A stretch of DNA of 64,000 nucleotides from Nostoc sp. C052 (GCF_013393905.1 NZ_CP040272.1:6643501-6707500); one strand, 5' to 3'; shown: positions 18,023-26,829, counted from the first letter of the stretch. The notes: generated from the sequence alone by a model not told the origin. Translations and numbers: made by a program.

Positions 18023-20251
18023 ATGGGAGAATTTGCTAGCAAGTTAGCGGTACAAAGTCCCGCTTTTCAACGTGCTTACTTGGGCAGTTTAACGCCAAAC
18101 TTGGTGAAGTCGGGAAATTTGGAGAAGTATTACCAAACCCTCACTGATTTTGATTTTTTGGTGGCAAAGATTAACCATCCTGAGTTTGGGGTACAGCCGC
18201 TAATTGAAGATTATGATTTGAGTTTAATTACACAGACATTAAATTACTCGAAATACAACTCTGAAAAAGTCAAAAGTCTCCAATTGATTCAAGGCGCATT
18301 AAGACTATCAGCACATGTTTTAGCAGTGGATAAGGAGCAACTAGCGAGTCAATTGCATGGACGGTTACTACATCACAAAATGCCAGAGGAGATTCAGGAA
18401 TTATTAGCAAAAATAAAGCAAAGTATAGCTACTCCTTGGCTGTGCCCCTTGACCCTAAGCTTAACGCCACCAGGGGGACGCTTACTTCGCACTCTCACAG
18501 GTCATAATAGCTGGGTTAATGCCGTCGCCATCACTCCCAATGGGCAGCAAGTTATTTCCGCATCTTCTGACAACACCCTTAAAGTCTGGAATCTGGAGAC
18601 TGGGGGAGAACTATTTACCTTCACTGGTCATACCTCAGATGTAAATGCTGTCGCCATCACTCCCAATAGACAACAGATAATTTCCGCTTCTTGTGACAAC
18701 ACACTCAAAGCCTGGAATCTGGAAACTGGGGAAGAACTATTCACCTTCACTGGTCATAGTGACTCGGTAGAAGCCGTTGCCATCACCCCTAACGGGCAAC
18801 TGATGATTTCTGCTTCTTCTGATAACACCCTCAAAGTCTGGAATCTGGCAACTGGGGAAGAACTATTCACTTTCACTGGTCATAGTGACTCGGTAAATGC
18901 CGCTGCCGTCACCCCTAATGGACAACAGGTGATTTCTGCATCTTCTGACAACACCCTCAAAGTTTGGAATCTGGCAACAGGGGAAGAACTATTCACTCTC
19001 ACTGGTCATAATGACTCGGTAAATGCCGTTGCCATCACCCCTAATGGACAACAGGTGATTTCCACTTCCTCTGATAACACCCTCAAAATCTGGAATTTGG
19101 GAAATGGAATGGAAGAATTTACCCTGAATGGTCATAATAACTGGGTAAATGCCGTCGCCATTACCCCTAATCAACAGCAGGTAATTTCCGCATCTCGTGA
19201 CACAACCCTTAAAGTCTGGAATTTGGGAAACAGAGTGGAAGAATTTACCCTGAATGGTCATAGTAATTGGGTAAATGCCGTTGCCGTCACTCCAAATGGG
19301 CAACAGGTGATTTCTACTTCTTCTGACAACACCCTCAAAATCTGGAATTTGGGAAACGGAATGGAAGAATTTACCCTGAATGGTCATAGTAATTGGGTAA
19401 ATGCCATCGCCGTCACCCCAAATGGGCAACAGGTTATTTCTGCTTCCTCTGATAACACCTTCAAAGTCTGGAATCTGGCAACTGGGGAGGAATTATTCAC
19501 CCTCGCTGGTCATAATAACCCAGTAAATGCTGTCGCCGTTACTCCCAATGGACGGCAGGTGATTTCTGCTTCCCGTGACACAACCATTAAAGTCTGGAAT
19601 TTGGCAACTAAGGAAGAAGAATTCACTCTCACTGGTCATAATAACTGGGTAAATGCCCTCGTCGTTACTCCCAATGGGCAGCAAGTTATTTCTGCTTCCT
19701 CTGACAACACTCTGAAAGTCTGGAATCTAGCAACTGGGAAGGAAATATTTACCCTGAAAGGTCATACTAACTGGGTAAATGCCGTAGCTATCACCTCCGA
19801 TGGGCAACAGGTGATTTCTGCTTCCTCTGACAACACTCTGAAAGTCTGGAATCTGGAAACTGGGGAAGAACTATTCACCCTCACTGGTCATAATCACTGG
19901 ATAAATGCTGTCGCTATCACCCCTGATGGGCAACAGGTGATTTCTGCTTCTTCTGACAAAACTCTCAAAGTTTGGAATCTGACAACTGGGGAGGAACTAT
20001 TCACCCTCACTGGTCATAATCACTGGATAAATGCTGTCGCTATCACCCCTGATGGGCAACAGGTGATTTCTACTTCCCGTGACACAATCCTTAAAGTTTG
20101 GAATCTGACAACAGCAGAGGTCATTGTTAGTTTCACTGCCGATAGTCCCATTCGTTGCTGTGCAGTTGCACCAGATGGCGAGACAATTGTAGCGGGAGAT
20201 GCTTTAGGAAGGGTGCATTTTTTGCGTCTTGAGGAGATAAAAGGGGGATAA
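18023..20251 (+). CDS. WD40 protein with 14 tandem repeats, partner or second half of the STAND ATPase
   Basis: The 742-residue protein has an N-terminal helical linker (about 1-150) and then 13 nearly identical 42-residue WD40 repeats, each with TGH or NGH, VISASSDNTLKVWNL and similar. A divergent fourteenth follows (CCAVAPDGETIVAGDALG). Fourteen blades would make two seven-blade propellers. The repeats are also nearly identical at DNA level (126 bp), pointing to recent amplification. It probably senses or binds a ligand for the ATPase encoded upstream, from which it is separated by one base. Confidence 0.88.
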   Translation: MGEFASKLAVQSPAFQRAYLGSLTPNLVKSGNLEKYYQTLTDFDFLVAKINHPEFGVQPLIEDYDLSLITQTLNYSKYNSEKVKSLQLIQGALRLSAHVLAVDKEQLASQLHGRLLHHKMPEEIQELLAKIKQSIATPWLCPLTLSLTPPGGRLLRTLTGHNSWVNAVAITPNGQQVISASSDNTLKVWNLETGGELFTFTGHTSDVNAVAITPNRQQIISASCDNTLKAWNLETGEELFTFTGHSDSVEAVAITPNGQLMISASSDNTLKVWNLATGEELFTFTGHSDSVNAAAVTPNGQQVISASSDNTLKVWNLATGEELFTLTGHNDSVNAVAITPNGQQVISTSSDNTLKIWNLGNGMEEFTLNGHNNWVNAVAITPNQQQVISASRDTTLKVWNLGNRVEEFTLNGHSNWVNAVAVTPNGQQVISTSSDNTLKIWNLGNGMEEFTLNGHSNWVNAIAVTPNGQQVISASSDNTFKVWNLATGEELFTLAGHNNPVNAVAVTPNGRQVISASRDTTIKVWNLATKEEEFTLTGHNNWVNALVVTPNGQQVISASSDNTLKVWNLATGKEIFTLKGHTNWVNAVAITSDGQQVISASSDNTLKVWNLETGEELFTLTGHNHWINAVAITPDGQQVISASSDKTLKVWNLTTGEELFTLTGHNHWINAVAITPDGQQVISTSRDTILKVWNLTTAEVIVSFTADSPIRCCAVAPDGETIVAGDALGRVHFLRLEEIKGG

Positions 20252-20475
20252 AGGAGAAAGTAATTTTATCTGCCAAAAATTTTGTTGACGTTAATATTTA
20301 CATTAGGGAAGGTTTTAACTAATAAATTTTCACCACTAGTGAATTTTTGTATAAGCTGATATCCGGCGGCTGTTAATTGTTGATAAAATTTGACAATTTA
20401 CTCGTTAAAATTTACTAACCGGACTTCAATAACTACCTCTACTGTTGTCTTATCTTTTCATGATTCTCCAAAATT

Positions 20476-21696
20476 ATGAATTCACCACCCAAACCACCCA
20501 CTGCAATCAATTCCAGAGGACATCCAACAAAGTTTCAACAAATCATTCAAGAAAAAAGCCAAAATTTTGTTGGTCGTGAATTTGTCTTCAGGGCTATTAA
20601 CAACTTTCTCCACCGGCATAATCAAGGTTACTTCAGCATCATTGGCGCACCCGGTAGCGGTAAAAGTGCCATCCTCGCCAAATATGTGACAAACAATCCT
20701 CAAGTTATTTATTACAATGCCGAACTTGAGGGTAAGAATCGTGCTGACGAATTTCTCATAAATATCTGCACGCAACTCATTAATCAATACTCGCTTAATT
20801 ACATCTCCCTCCCTGATAACGCCACAGAGGGAAGTTGGTTTTTCTCTAGTCTTCTCCAGCAAATCAGCGATGAGTTAGAACCTCATCAACAACTCATTAT
20901 TGCCATTGATGGGTTGAATTGGATTGACCGCAACAGCCAACCACCTGGTACAAATCTGTTTTATCTCCCCCGCTATCTCCCGGATGGGGTCTATTTCCTC
21001 CTCACTCGTAGACCTTTCTTGCGAGAGAAGTCAGGTTTATTAATTGAAACGCCGTCGCAAAGTCTTGATTTAGCTAATTATCCAGAAGAAAATCGGCAAG
21101 ATATCCAAGCATATATTCAAAATCACCTAACTCTCCTTCCCTGCGAAGGAAAGGAGGGACAAGATTACTCCCCTGCCATACTGGGGGAGAGGTCAAATCT
21201 TAAATCTTGGCTGAGTAATCATCAGATTAATGAGCAAGAATTCTGCGTAGATGCGGAGCAGCTTGCCCTTGGCCATCGGCTCACCACTTTGAGCGAAAAT
21301 AATTTTATGTATGTCAGTCAGGTAATAAGTGCGATTGCAGAAAATTTCTACCCGATACCTTTCCAGTACAATCAACCCCCGCCTGGTTTAGAAGCATATT
21401 ATCAGCAGCATTTACATAAAATGTTTCCACCCGAACAAGACACGAAACATAGCACAGATGTGTTACATGTATTAATACAGCAGCAAAAAGCAATATCAGT
21501 GTTGGCGCAGACCGCCGCAGGCATCGCACAAATCATTGATACTGATGAGTATGAAGTTGAGGAAGTGCTAGAAAATTGGCTAGAGTTCTTACAGAAACAA
21601 CAAATCGCTCTAAAAACGCATTACAGTCTTTATCATTCCAACTTTCGAGACTGGTTAGGTAGACAGCAAATAAAACCATCTAAAAAAACTCCCTAA
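20476..21696 (+). CDS. Stand-alone STAND/NACHT-like ATPase, paralogue of the upstream ATPase
   Basis: The 406-residue protein has a P-loop GAPGSGKSA at residues 57-65. A weakened Walker B, LIIAIDGLNWID, replaces the acidic DALDE of its paralogue. It shares LLTRRP, SENNFMYV and the EEVLENWLEFL segment with the upstream protein. It lacks the N-terminal domain and has no WD40 partner. Two insertions relative to the paralogue coincide with repeat-like DNA: LLPCEGKEGQ..ILGERS at 21130-21193 (inverted CTCTCC/GGAGAG) and a GCGTAGATGCGGAGCAGC block near 21244-21280. Its stop codon overlaps one arm of the hairpin interrupted by the transposon. It may be a degenerating regulator. Confidence 0.8.
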   Translation: MNSPPKPPTAINSRGHPTKFQQIIQEKSQNFVGREFVFRAINNFLHRHNQGYFSIIGAPGSGKSAILAKYVTNNPQVIYYNAELEGKNRADEFLINICTQLINQYSLNYISLPDNATEGSWFFSSLLQQISDELEPHQQLIIAIDGLNWIDRNSQPPGTNLFYLPRYLPDGVYFLLTRRPFLREKSGLLIETPSQSLDLANYPEENRQDIQAYIQNHLTLLPCEGKEGQDYSPAILGERSNLKSWLSNHQINEQEFCVDAEQLALGHRLTTLSENNFMYVSQVISAIAENFYPIPFQYNQPPPGLEAYYQQHLHKMFPPEQDTKHSTDVLHVLIQQQKAISVLAQTAAGIAQIIDTDEYEVEEVLENWLEFLQKQQIALKTHYSLYHSNFRDWLGRQQIKPSKKTP

Positions 21697-21707
21697 CTCT
21701 CTCAATT
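21691..21707. other. Left arm of the target hairpin plus 5-bp target duplication
   Basis: CCCTAACTCTCT at 21691-21702 is the left arm, and CAATT at 21703-21707 is the left target-site duplication. The matching right arm is AGAGAGTTAGGG at 48105-48116, and the other CAATT is at 48095-48099. Removing the transposon and one CAATT restores a 12-bp hairpin with a 10-base loop between the STAND gene and tRNA-Ala, probably a terminator. Confidence 0.85.
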
Positions 21708-21862
21708 TGTGACTTTACCCATAACTTTGCCGTTACTGGAACCATAACTTTGCCGTCAACAACACTACAACCCTCATTCTTGCGTCAGCTAATTTTGGAT
21801 GAAATTGACAGTTTGGAACCATAACTTTGCCGCCAGTCCAAATTGGAAGGATAAGCTTGCCG
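21708..21862. repeat. CAST left end: terminal repeat and four TnsB-binding-like sites
   Basis: Four copies of a motif near TTGGAACCATAACTTTGCCG end at 21732, 21755, 21832 and 21862. The first has ACTTTACCC in place of the first half, and the fourth is a variant ending ATAAGCTTGCCG. All point inward. They are the expected binding sites of the TnsB part of TnsAB. The gap between sites two and three is about 55 bp. Confidence 0.85.
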
Positions 21863-21930
21863 TGAGTCCAATCAAGCACAGAAAGCAGGAAAGCGCCGGA
21901 TTTTTTTAGAATGAATGGAACAGAAGCGGT

Positions 21931-22131
21931 TTATGCTGGTATGGGATAGAAACTTTCGGCCATCCATCCGTTCTGAGTAACTACTGGAGTATTAGAAGAC
22001 CCTCCTAACCACTGAGAACATTGCGAACAATAGCCTAAACTGGATTGCCACTCTAAGCAAAGTAGTCGGCGATGACAGTGAGGACAATTTTGCACAAGAG
22101 AATGTTGATGTATTAAACAAACTCTGACATC
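21931..22131 (-). pseudogene. TniQ remnant: zinc-finger fragment
   Basis: An open frame on the minus strand, limited by a TGA upstream (22132-22134) and a TAA at 21931-21933, encodes about 66 residues. It contains DVRVCLIHQHSLVQNCPHC, then a second stretch WQSSLGYCSQCSQWLGG. It aligns by eye with the zinc-binding part of the intact TniQ at 41317-42306 (ELCLIHKQRLIEECPHC and AGFCSRCYGWLG). The whole N-terminal half is missing and no start is present. It ends before the C-terminal domain. It lies divergent to cas6 at the transposon's left edge, so an ancestral tniQ probably sat beside the cas operon and decayed. Confidence 0.8.
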
Positions 22132-22146
22132 TCAAAATTTCCATCT

Positions 22147-22809
22147 ATGGCAGCCATATTAATTCAAAGTGAGGAATATGTAGACTTAACGTTTAAGCTA
22201 AGAGGCGCACCGATTCCTCTTGATAATGGTTATGTTATCTATAGTGCTTTGTCCAGTATCTGTCCTAGCCTTCACGAACTAAAGTCTATTGGGATTCATC
22301 CGATTACTGGAATACCGACCAGAAACAATTTGCTTGAACTCACTGCTCAATCTCGTCTAAAAGTTCGGATTTATCATCAACAAATTCCTTTAATTTATCC
22401 TTATTTAGCGGGTCAAGCCTTTCATATAGGTCAAAATTTTTATCAACTAGATATTCCTGACTACAAACCGTTAGTTTCTTCAGAAAGTGTCTATTCGAGA
22501 TTAGTGATAATTAAAGGGTTCCAAGACTCTACTAACTTTATTGAAGCTGTTCAACGGCAACTGGATAATTTAGGAATACAAGGAAAAATTGAACTTCTTA
22601 CCCGACAAGATGGAACACCTCAACGAAGACAATTAACCATCAATAAAGAAGGAAAACAGTTTAAAGTTAGAGGATTTGGCGTAAAAATCAGTGAACTCAA
22701 TCCTGAAGATTCCTTAACCTTGCAAGAACAGGGAATTGGCGGGAAACGAAAGATGATGTGTGGAATATTTGTCCCAGCGACTCGCAGCAAGGGAGAAGAG
22801 GAAACCTGA
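22147..22809 (+). CDS. cas6: Cas6 endoribonuclease, I-MYXAN/Cmx6 type
   Basis: The 220-residue protein has a RAMP-like fold. Its C-terminus carries the glycine-rich loop LQEQGIGGKRKMMCGIFVP, characteristic of Cas6, and its length and FKLRGAPIPLDNGY start fit the Cmx6 (MYXAN) family. It cuts the pre-crRNA at the repeat hairpin and stays on the crRNA 3' handle as part of Cascade. The gene leads the four-gene cas operon, and its stop overlaps the ATG of cas8 (TGATG at 22807-22811). Confidence 0.9.
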   Translation: MAAILIQSEEYVDLTFKLRGAPIPLDNGYVIYSALSSICPSLHELKSIGIHPITGIPTRNNLLELTAQSRLKVRIYHQQIPLIYPYLAGQAFHIGQNFYQLDIPDYKPLVSSESVYSRLVIIKGFQDSTNFIEAVQRQLDNLGIQGKIELLTRQDGTPQRRQLTINKEGKQFKVRGFGVKISELNPEDSLTLQEQGIGGKRKMMCGIFVPATRSKGEEET

Positions 22810-24389
22810 TGATAGTCTCTACCCAACCCAAAATTTCCCTATCTCTCCATGCTGCGGATACGACAATAATGCACCGCGTCGGAATGACCGGACTTTACAT
22901 GACTTTAAAGCGATTGGAAAAGCAATATCCCTTACCTCGTCAACGGGGAGGACATATATCATGGTTTTTGACTGCTGATACTATTGAATTATTCTGGGAA
23001 GGAAGTGATTTTATCGCCTTATCTTGGTTAATTAATGAGTCTTTTCAATTAGATGATACAGGTTTAATTCATTTAGTAGGATTAGACAATGATCGAATAG
23101 ATTTAAGGCAGAAAATCCATATTCATGAGGGAATATGCGCTGTTTTCCTGCGACTTAATAAGTTTTATCAAGCAGGAGAGATAATTAACACTGAACTAAC
23201 GTTTGAAGAAAAACAAGTCGAGTATCAATATAAATCTCTAACTTGGTACGCACATCAAACCTTTGCAGAGAAGTTATGCGAGGCAGATACCCAACAACTC
23301 AGACATGATTATATTGAAATAACCAGTTGGTTGTATTTAGGGGGAATTGTTCGCCATGCTCGGACGCAGAATACTACAAAACTAGAAGAGAAACCTGAAT
23401 ACGCTTTAGCATTATTATTTGTACCAGTAGTTTGTCATTATTGCTTACTTCATATTCCATCAGAAGACTTGAAGGAAAGGAAACCCCATCGCTATCTAGT
23501 GGTGATTCCAGAAATCAAGGATTTTGAAGATGCTTCTCAAAGGAGATGGCGATTACAGCAATTTGAAACTAAACAGCTTCATGTTAGTACCCTTGGTGAA
23601 GCGGGATTACTTTATTACAGCTTAGACGATATTCAGCCGGAAGTGGGCTACTATCAAGCTTGTCAAGTTTGGTTATATGAAAAAACAAATAAAGCTTCTC
23701 GTCAACCGACATTGATGAGTATAGAAGAAATTAAAATTGATAAGAATATTTTAATCACTTATCAACAGGTGCAAAAATACTTTAAAACTAATTATCAGAT
23801 AATTAAATATAAGCAAATTTTTATTAAGGTCAATCCGATTCGCTCCCTGATTGCTGATAATTTAGTGAAAGGAATCCATTGGTGGTCTAATTTATGGGAA
23901 AAATTGGTGATAGAGGATTCAAAAGAATATTTATTTAACCAGTTATTTTCTAATCGAGAAGGACTCATCATCATGGCAGAGAATAGTGAAGAAGACAAGC
24001 AGTATCTTATTTTTATTAAGGTATTTCAGCAAGCTATGAAGGGCAACTTTGCTAAAATTTATGCCAAAACAGAGGAAGGGAAAGATCCTCCAATTAAGAA
24101 GAAAGTTGAACGATTAAGGGCAGAGCTAAACTATTGTTATGATGAATTGTCGTTCAAGGAATATTTGTCTGACTTTTTAGTAAGAGGGGGATTAAATAAG
24201 TATTTTAATGAGCATCAGGAAGAGATTGCACTACTAATTAAAAAATCACCTTGGCAAGAAATAAGAATTTGGTCATTGTTAGCGATCGCCAGTTATAAAC
24301 CCAAAGATAAACCCACAAATATGGATGATAGTTTATTCCCAAACAATCAAAAAGTAGAAGAAGTGAATTATGAGTCAGAAGAAGAATGA
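22809..24389 (+). CDS. cas8: Cas8 large subunit, Cas8a1/Cmx (MYXAN) type
   Basis: I place the start at ATG 22809, overlapping the cas6 stop, giving 526 residues. The in-frame ATG at 22758 would lie well inside cas6 and lacks support. The readable N-terminus is ISLSLHAADTTIMHRVGMTG, followed by a long helical protein with no obvious nuclease motif. Order and size match the large subunit of I-B/MYXAN Cascades, which recognises the PAM and holds the target. In a CAST it recruits TniQ-TnsC instead of Cas3. It overlaps cas7 by 20 bases. Confidence 0.85.
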   Translation: MIVSTQPKISLSLHAADTTIMHRVGMTGLYMTLKRLEKQYPLPRQRGGHISWFLTADTIELFWEGSDFIALSWLINESFQLDDTGLIHLVGLDNDRIDLRQKIHIHEGICAVFLRLNKFYQAGEIINTELTFEEKQVEYQYKSLTWYAHQTFAEKLCEADTQQLRHDYIEITSWLYLGGIVRHARTQNTTKLEEKPEYALALLFVPVVCHYCLLHIPSEDLKERKPHRYLVVIPEIKDFEDASQRRWRLQQFETKQLHVSTLGEAGLLYYSLDDIQPEVGYYQACQVWLYEKTNKASRQPTLMSIEEIKIDKNILITYQQVQKYFKTNYQIIKYKQIFIKVNPIRSLIADNLVKGIHWWSNLWEKLVIEDSKEYLFNQLFSNREGLIIMAENSEEDKQYLIFIKVFQQAMKGNFAKIYAKTEEGKDPPIKKKVERLRAELNYCYDELSFKEYLSDFLVRGGLNKYFNEHQEEIALLIKKSPWQEIRIWSLLAIASYKPKDKPTNMDDSLFPNNQKVEEVNYESEEE

Positions 24390-25338
24390 GAATAATATCC
24401 CCAATTATTATCTTTACGGAACAGTCCTCACTCGTTATGGTTTAGCGTCTTTAAATCATGACATTAGACGAGGAAATAAGACTATTCTGCAAAAAGGCTA
24501 TTGGAATAATGGTAAGATTCATTCTTTTGTAGGTTCAAGTGCAATTCGTTGGGCGTTACGTTTTTATCTTCAAAAGCAAGGTTATTTAGTTAATCGAGTC
24601 TGGGATGAGGACGAACATATTAATCGCTTAACAAGTGAAGATTTCGATCCAGAACAATTTTATGATGATGATATTTTTGGGTTTGCTTTATTAGAATCTG
24701 CTGAAACAGAGGAGGAGACTTCAACAACAAAGAGAAAAAAGAAGCAAACAAAAGTCAGCACTCTTAATCAAAGAATGGGTGCTTTAGGGATGAATATGGC
24801 TGTTTCGCTAACGCCTTATGATGGTGCAGTCAAGTTAGGGGCAAAAAGTGGCAGAGAAAAGGATAGCACGTCTCTCCATTTTACAGAATATCATGCAACT
24901 AGATATCAATATTATTTTGGAATTGATGTCACTCATCTCAAAGATTTTTCGCGGATTTTACCTCTGATAGACGGGATTATGAATTTACCCAAGGTAGGAG
25001 GGAGTAGTAATATTTTTAATTATCCTTTCTGTCCCGATAGTTTGGTATTTCAATGGACAAATCATTTTGCTTCATATATTTCCTATTGCTTTGAATATTG
25101 CGATCCTAAGAGTAAGGAAGCAAAACTTTCACAAGAGTTTATAGATGAAGTGGAATGCGGACAGATTGACCCTAGTAAATTGTGGATTGGGGGAACAATT
25201 GTTAAGGAGTTACAGCAATTGGATAATTTTGAAAGTTCCCCTTTGAAGAAGGCACATATTTATCGTAATCGAAATGAAATGATTGAAGTTTTGAAAACAG
25301 TCATTAAAAGAGATTTGGGCTTAGAAGAATCAAAATGA
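24370..25338 (+). CDS. cas7: Cas7 backbone subunit (Cst2/DevR family)
   Basis: The 322-residue protein starts with YLYGTVLTRYGLASLNHDIRRG and has IHSFVGSSAIRWALRFYLQ, typical of the DevR/Cst2 branch of Cas7. An acidic then basic loop (about 105-135, EEETSTTKRKKK) and the NQRMGALGMNMAVSLTPYDGA segment follow. Several copies coat the spacer part of the crRNA. Its start overlaps the end of cas8, and its stop overlaps the ATG of cas5 (ATGA at 25335-25338). Confidence 0.9.
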   Translation: MSQKKNENNIPNYYLYGTVLTRYGLASLNHDIRRGNKTILQKGYWNNGKIHSFVGSSAIRWALRFYLQKQGYLVNRVWDEDEHINRLTSEDFDPEQFYDDDIFGFALLESAETEEETSTTKRKKKQTKVSTLNQRMGALGMNMAVSLTPYDGAVKLGAKSGREKDSTSLHFTEYHATRYQYYFGIDVTHLKDFSRILPLIDGIMNLPKVGGSSNIFNYPFCPDSLVFQWTNHFASYISYCFEYCDPKSKEAKLSQEFIDEVECGQIDPSKLWIGGTIVKELQQLDNFESSPLKKAHIYRNRNEMIEVLKTVIKRDLGLEESK

Positions 25339-25973
25339 TTGCACCATTAATTCTCTATTTGGATGTTCCATTTGCGACTTTTCGGGATTCCCATGCAAGG
25401 GAAATGGGAAAAACTTATCCTGTTCCTCCTCCAGCGACAGTGTATGGGATGTTGTTATCTTTGGTAGGGGAAACGAATATCTATCGCCACTGTGGGGTAG
25501 AATTGGCGATCGCAATGTTATCTAGCCCCAAAAAGTCGCAAATTTTACGTCAAATGAGACGGTTTAAGAATGCTGATTTTAGCCATCCAGAGAATGTTAT
25601 TCCCTGTTATCAAGAAATTTTGTCTAATCTGAAGTGTTTGATTTGGGTTCGTTCTGACGAGGAAAAGATACAACCAAGTTTAAGGGAGAGGATACAGTTA
25701 GCGTTTGACCATCCTGAGCTAGTAAGACGGTTCGGTTGTTTATTTTTGGGAGAAAGCGACCAGTTGATTAAAACGATCAAACTTGTCTCGGAAGATTATC
25801 TAGAGGGAGTGAGACAGTGGGCAATTATAGATAATAGAGGCAGGTTAACCTTACCCTATTGGGTTGACCATGTGGGGTCAAGAAATACCCGATTTTTGAG
25901 GTATCGGATTGAGGAAATAGATAGATTATCACCTCCTGATTTAGCCTGGACAATGGTTCAATCTCCGATTTGA
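25335..25973 (+). CDS. cas5: Cas5 subunit (Cmx5/DevS type)
   Basis: The 212-residue protein has the Cas5 start APLILYLDVPFATFRDSHAR and PVPPPATVYGMLLSLVGE, the latter typical of the RAMP N-terminal ferredoxin fold. It binds the 5' handle of the crRNA. The gene is last in the cas operon and starts inside the cas7 stop. It is followed by about 245 bases of AT-rich leader and then the CRISPR array on the same strand. No cas3, cas1 or cas2 follows. Confidence 0.9.
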   Translation: MIAPLILYLDVPFATFRDSHAREMGKTYPVPPPATVYGMLLSLVGETNIYRHCGVELAIAMLSSPKKSQILRQMRRFKNADFSHPENVIPCYQEILSNLKCLIWVRSDEEKIQPSLRERIQLAFDHPELVRRFGCLFLGESDQLIKTIKLVSEDYLEGVRQWAIIDNRGRLTLPYWVDHVGSRNTRFLRYRIEEIDRLSPPDLAWTMVQSPI

Positions 25974-26218
25974 CAAGTACCCTGCTGGCGAGGAGAATTG
26001 AGGGTAAAAAATGACGCAAAAAATTACAGGGTTAAGGGATATAGAAATTTAGATAGAAAAAGGTGCTTGCAAATCCTTGAAAGAGTTAGGAGGATTGAGT
26101 TATAGAGGTTGAAGAAATACAAGAAATTGATAAGTTTTGTCTTTTTGGGATCTCCGGCTAAGGGGTACTTGTAAAATTGTAAGTGAGCCTTCATCACCCA
26201 AGGGTTTTAGCCTTTGCT
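25974..26218 (+). promoter_or_regulatory. CRISPR leader region
   Basis: The 245 bases between cas5 and the first repeat are AT-rich and hold no gene. A 10-bp inverted pair, ACAAGTACCC at 25973-25982 and GGGTACTTGT at 26163-26172, brackets the region. The array lies in the same direction as cas, so the array promoter should be here, but I cannot place clear -35 and -10 boxes. Confidence 0.5.
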
Positions 26219-26541
26219 CTGAGTCGTGGCTTTATGCCGTTAGGCGTTGCTCAAACGATTCGGGAGAACAAACCGAATTTTGACTTTATGGTGAGTCGTG
26301 GCTTTATGCCGTTAGGCGTTGCTCAATTCCTTGTTGCAAACATTTCTTTAGCTGGCGATCGTGAGTCGTGGCTTTATGCCGTTAGGCGTTGCTCAATTCC
26401 CAAAGACGGATAGAGACATTATCCTTTGGACGATAGTGAGTCGTGGCTTTATGCCGTTAGGCGTTGCTCAAGGGGATGCTGAAGCCCGTGAAGATTGGCT
26501 ATCTCGTGAGTCGTGGCTTTACGCCGTTAGGCGTTGCTCAA
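26219..26541 (+). CRISPR. CRISPR array, 5 repeats of 36 bp, 4 spacers
   Basis: Repeats lie at 26219-26254, 26291-26326, 26361-26396, 26436-26471 and 26506-26541. The unit begins GTGAGTCGTGGCTTTATGCC and ends GTTAGGCGTTGCTCAA. Spacers are 36, 34, 39 and 34 bases. The first repeat has C for G at position 1; the last has ACGCC for ATGCC. The core ATGCC-GTTA-GGCGT forms a 5-bp stem with a GTTA loop, the expected Cas6 site. The change in the last repeat turns a U-G pair into C-G, so the stem is kept and strengthened. No spacer was seen to match elsewhere in the window by eye. Confidence 0.95.
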
Positions 26542-26829
26542 TCTTGCAAGATGAAGCGGCTAATGTTATTAGTTAGGCGATCGCCTGAAAAACCTTTGCA
26601 ATTGGCAGACTGTGATTCCTTTTTGGTGCGATGCCTGCGGCAAGCTACGCTAACGCATTCATCAACAATTAAGGGACAATCTTAAAAGATTTAGTAGCTA
26701 ATTTGACTTTGAATATATAGGTTTTGTGGTTGCCACATAGCACAATGCTAGTATTTTCACACTTAACGACAGGCAAGATTGAAGTGTAGAATTATACCAA
26801 CCCTCTCTTAACCGAAAGCCGACCCTTTT
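26542..26829. other. Intergenic region after the array, no gene seen
   Basis: This holds a HIP1 site (GGCGATCGCC near 26577) and, near 26628-26660, a common cyanobacterial dispersed repeat (GCGATGCCTGCGGCAAGC and following). No further CRISPR repeat, not even a degenerate one, is visible. The AT-rich 26700-26829 segment precedes hsdR and probably holds its promoter. Confidence 0.5.

Noticed and set aside
18989..19684. Minus-strand open frames with repeated QIPDFEG peptides
   Set aside because: They are the antisense shadow of the WD40 repeats.
22758..22808. Upstream ATG for cas8
   Set aside because: It lies inside cas6 and the TGATG overlap at 22807-22811 is a better start.
26219..26541. 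Self-targeting spacers within the window
   Set aside because: No match was found by eye for any of the four spacers; a computed search is still needed.
26183..26685. Open frames across the CRISPR array encoding repeated SRGFMPLGVAQ peptides
   Set aside because: They are translations of the 36-bp repeats, not genes.
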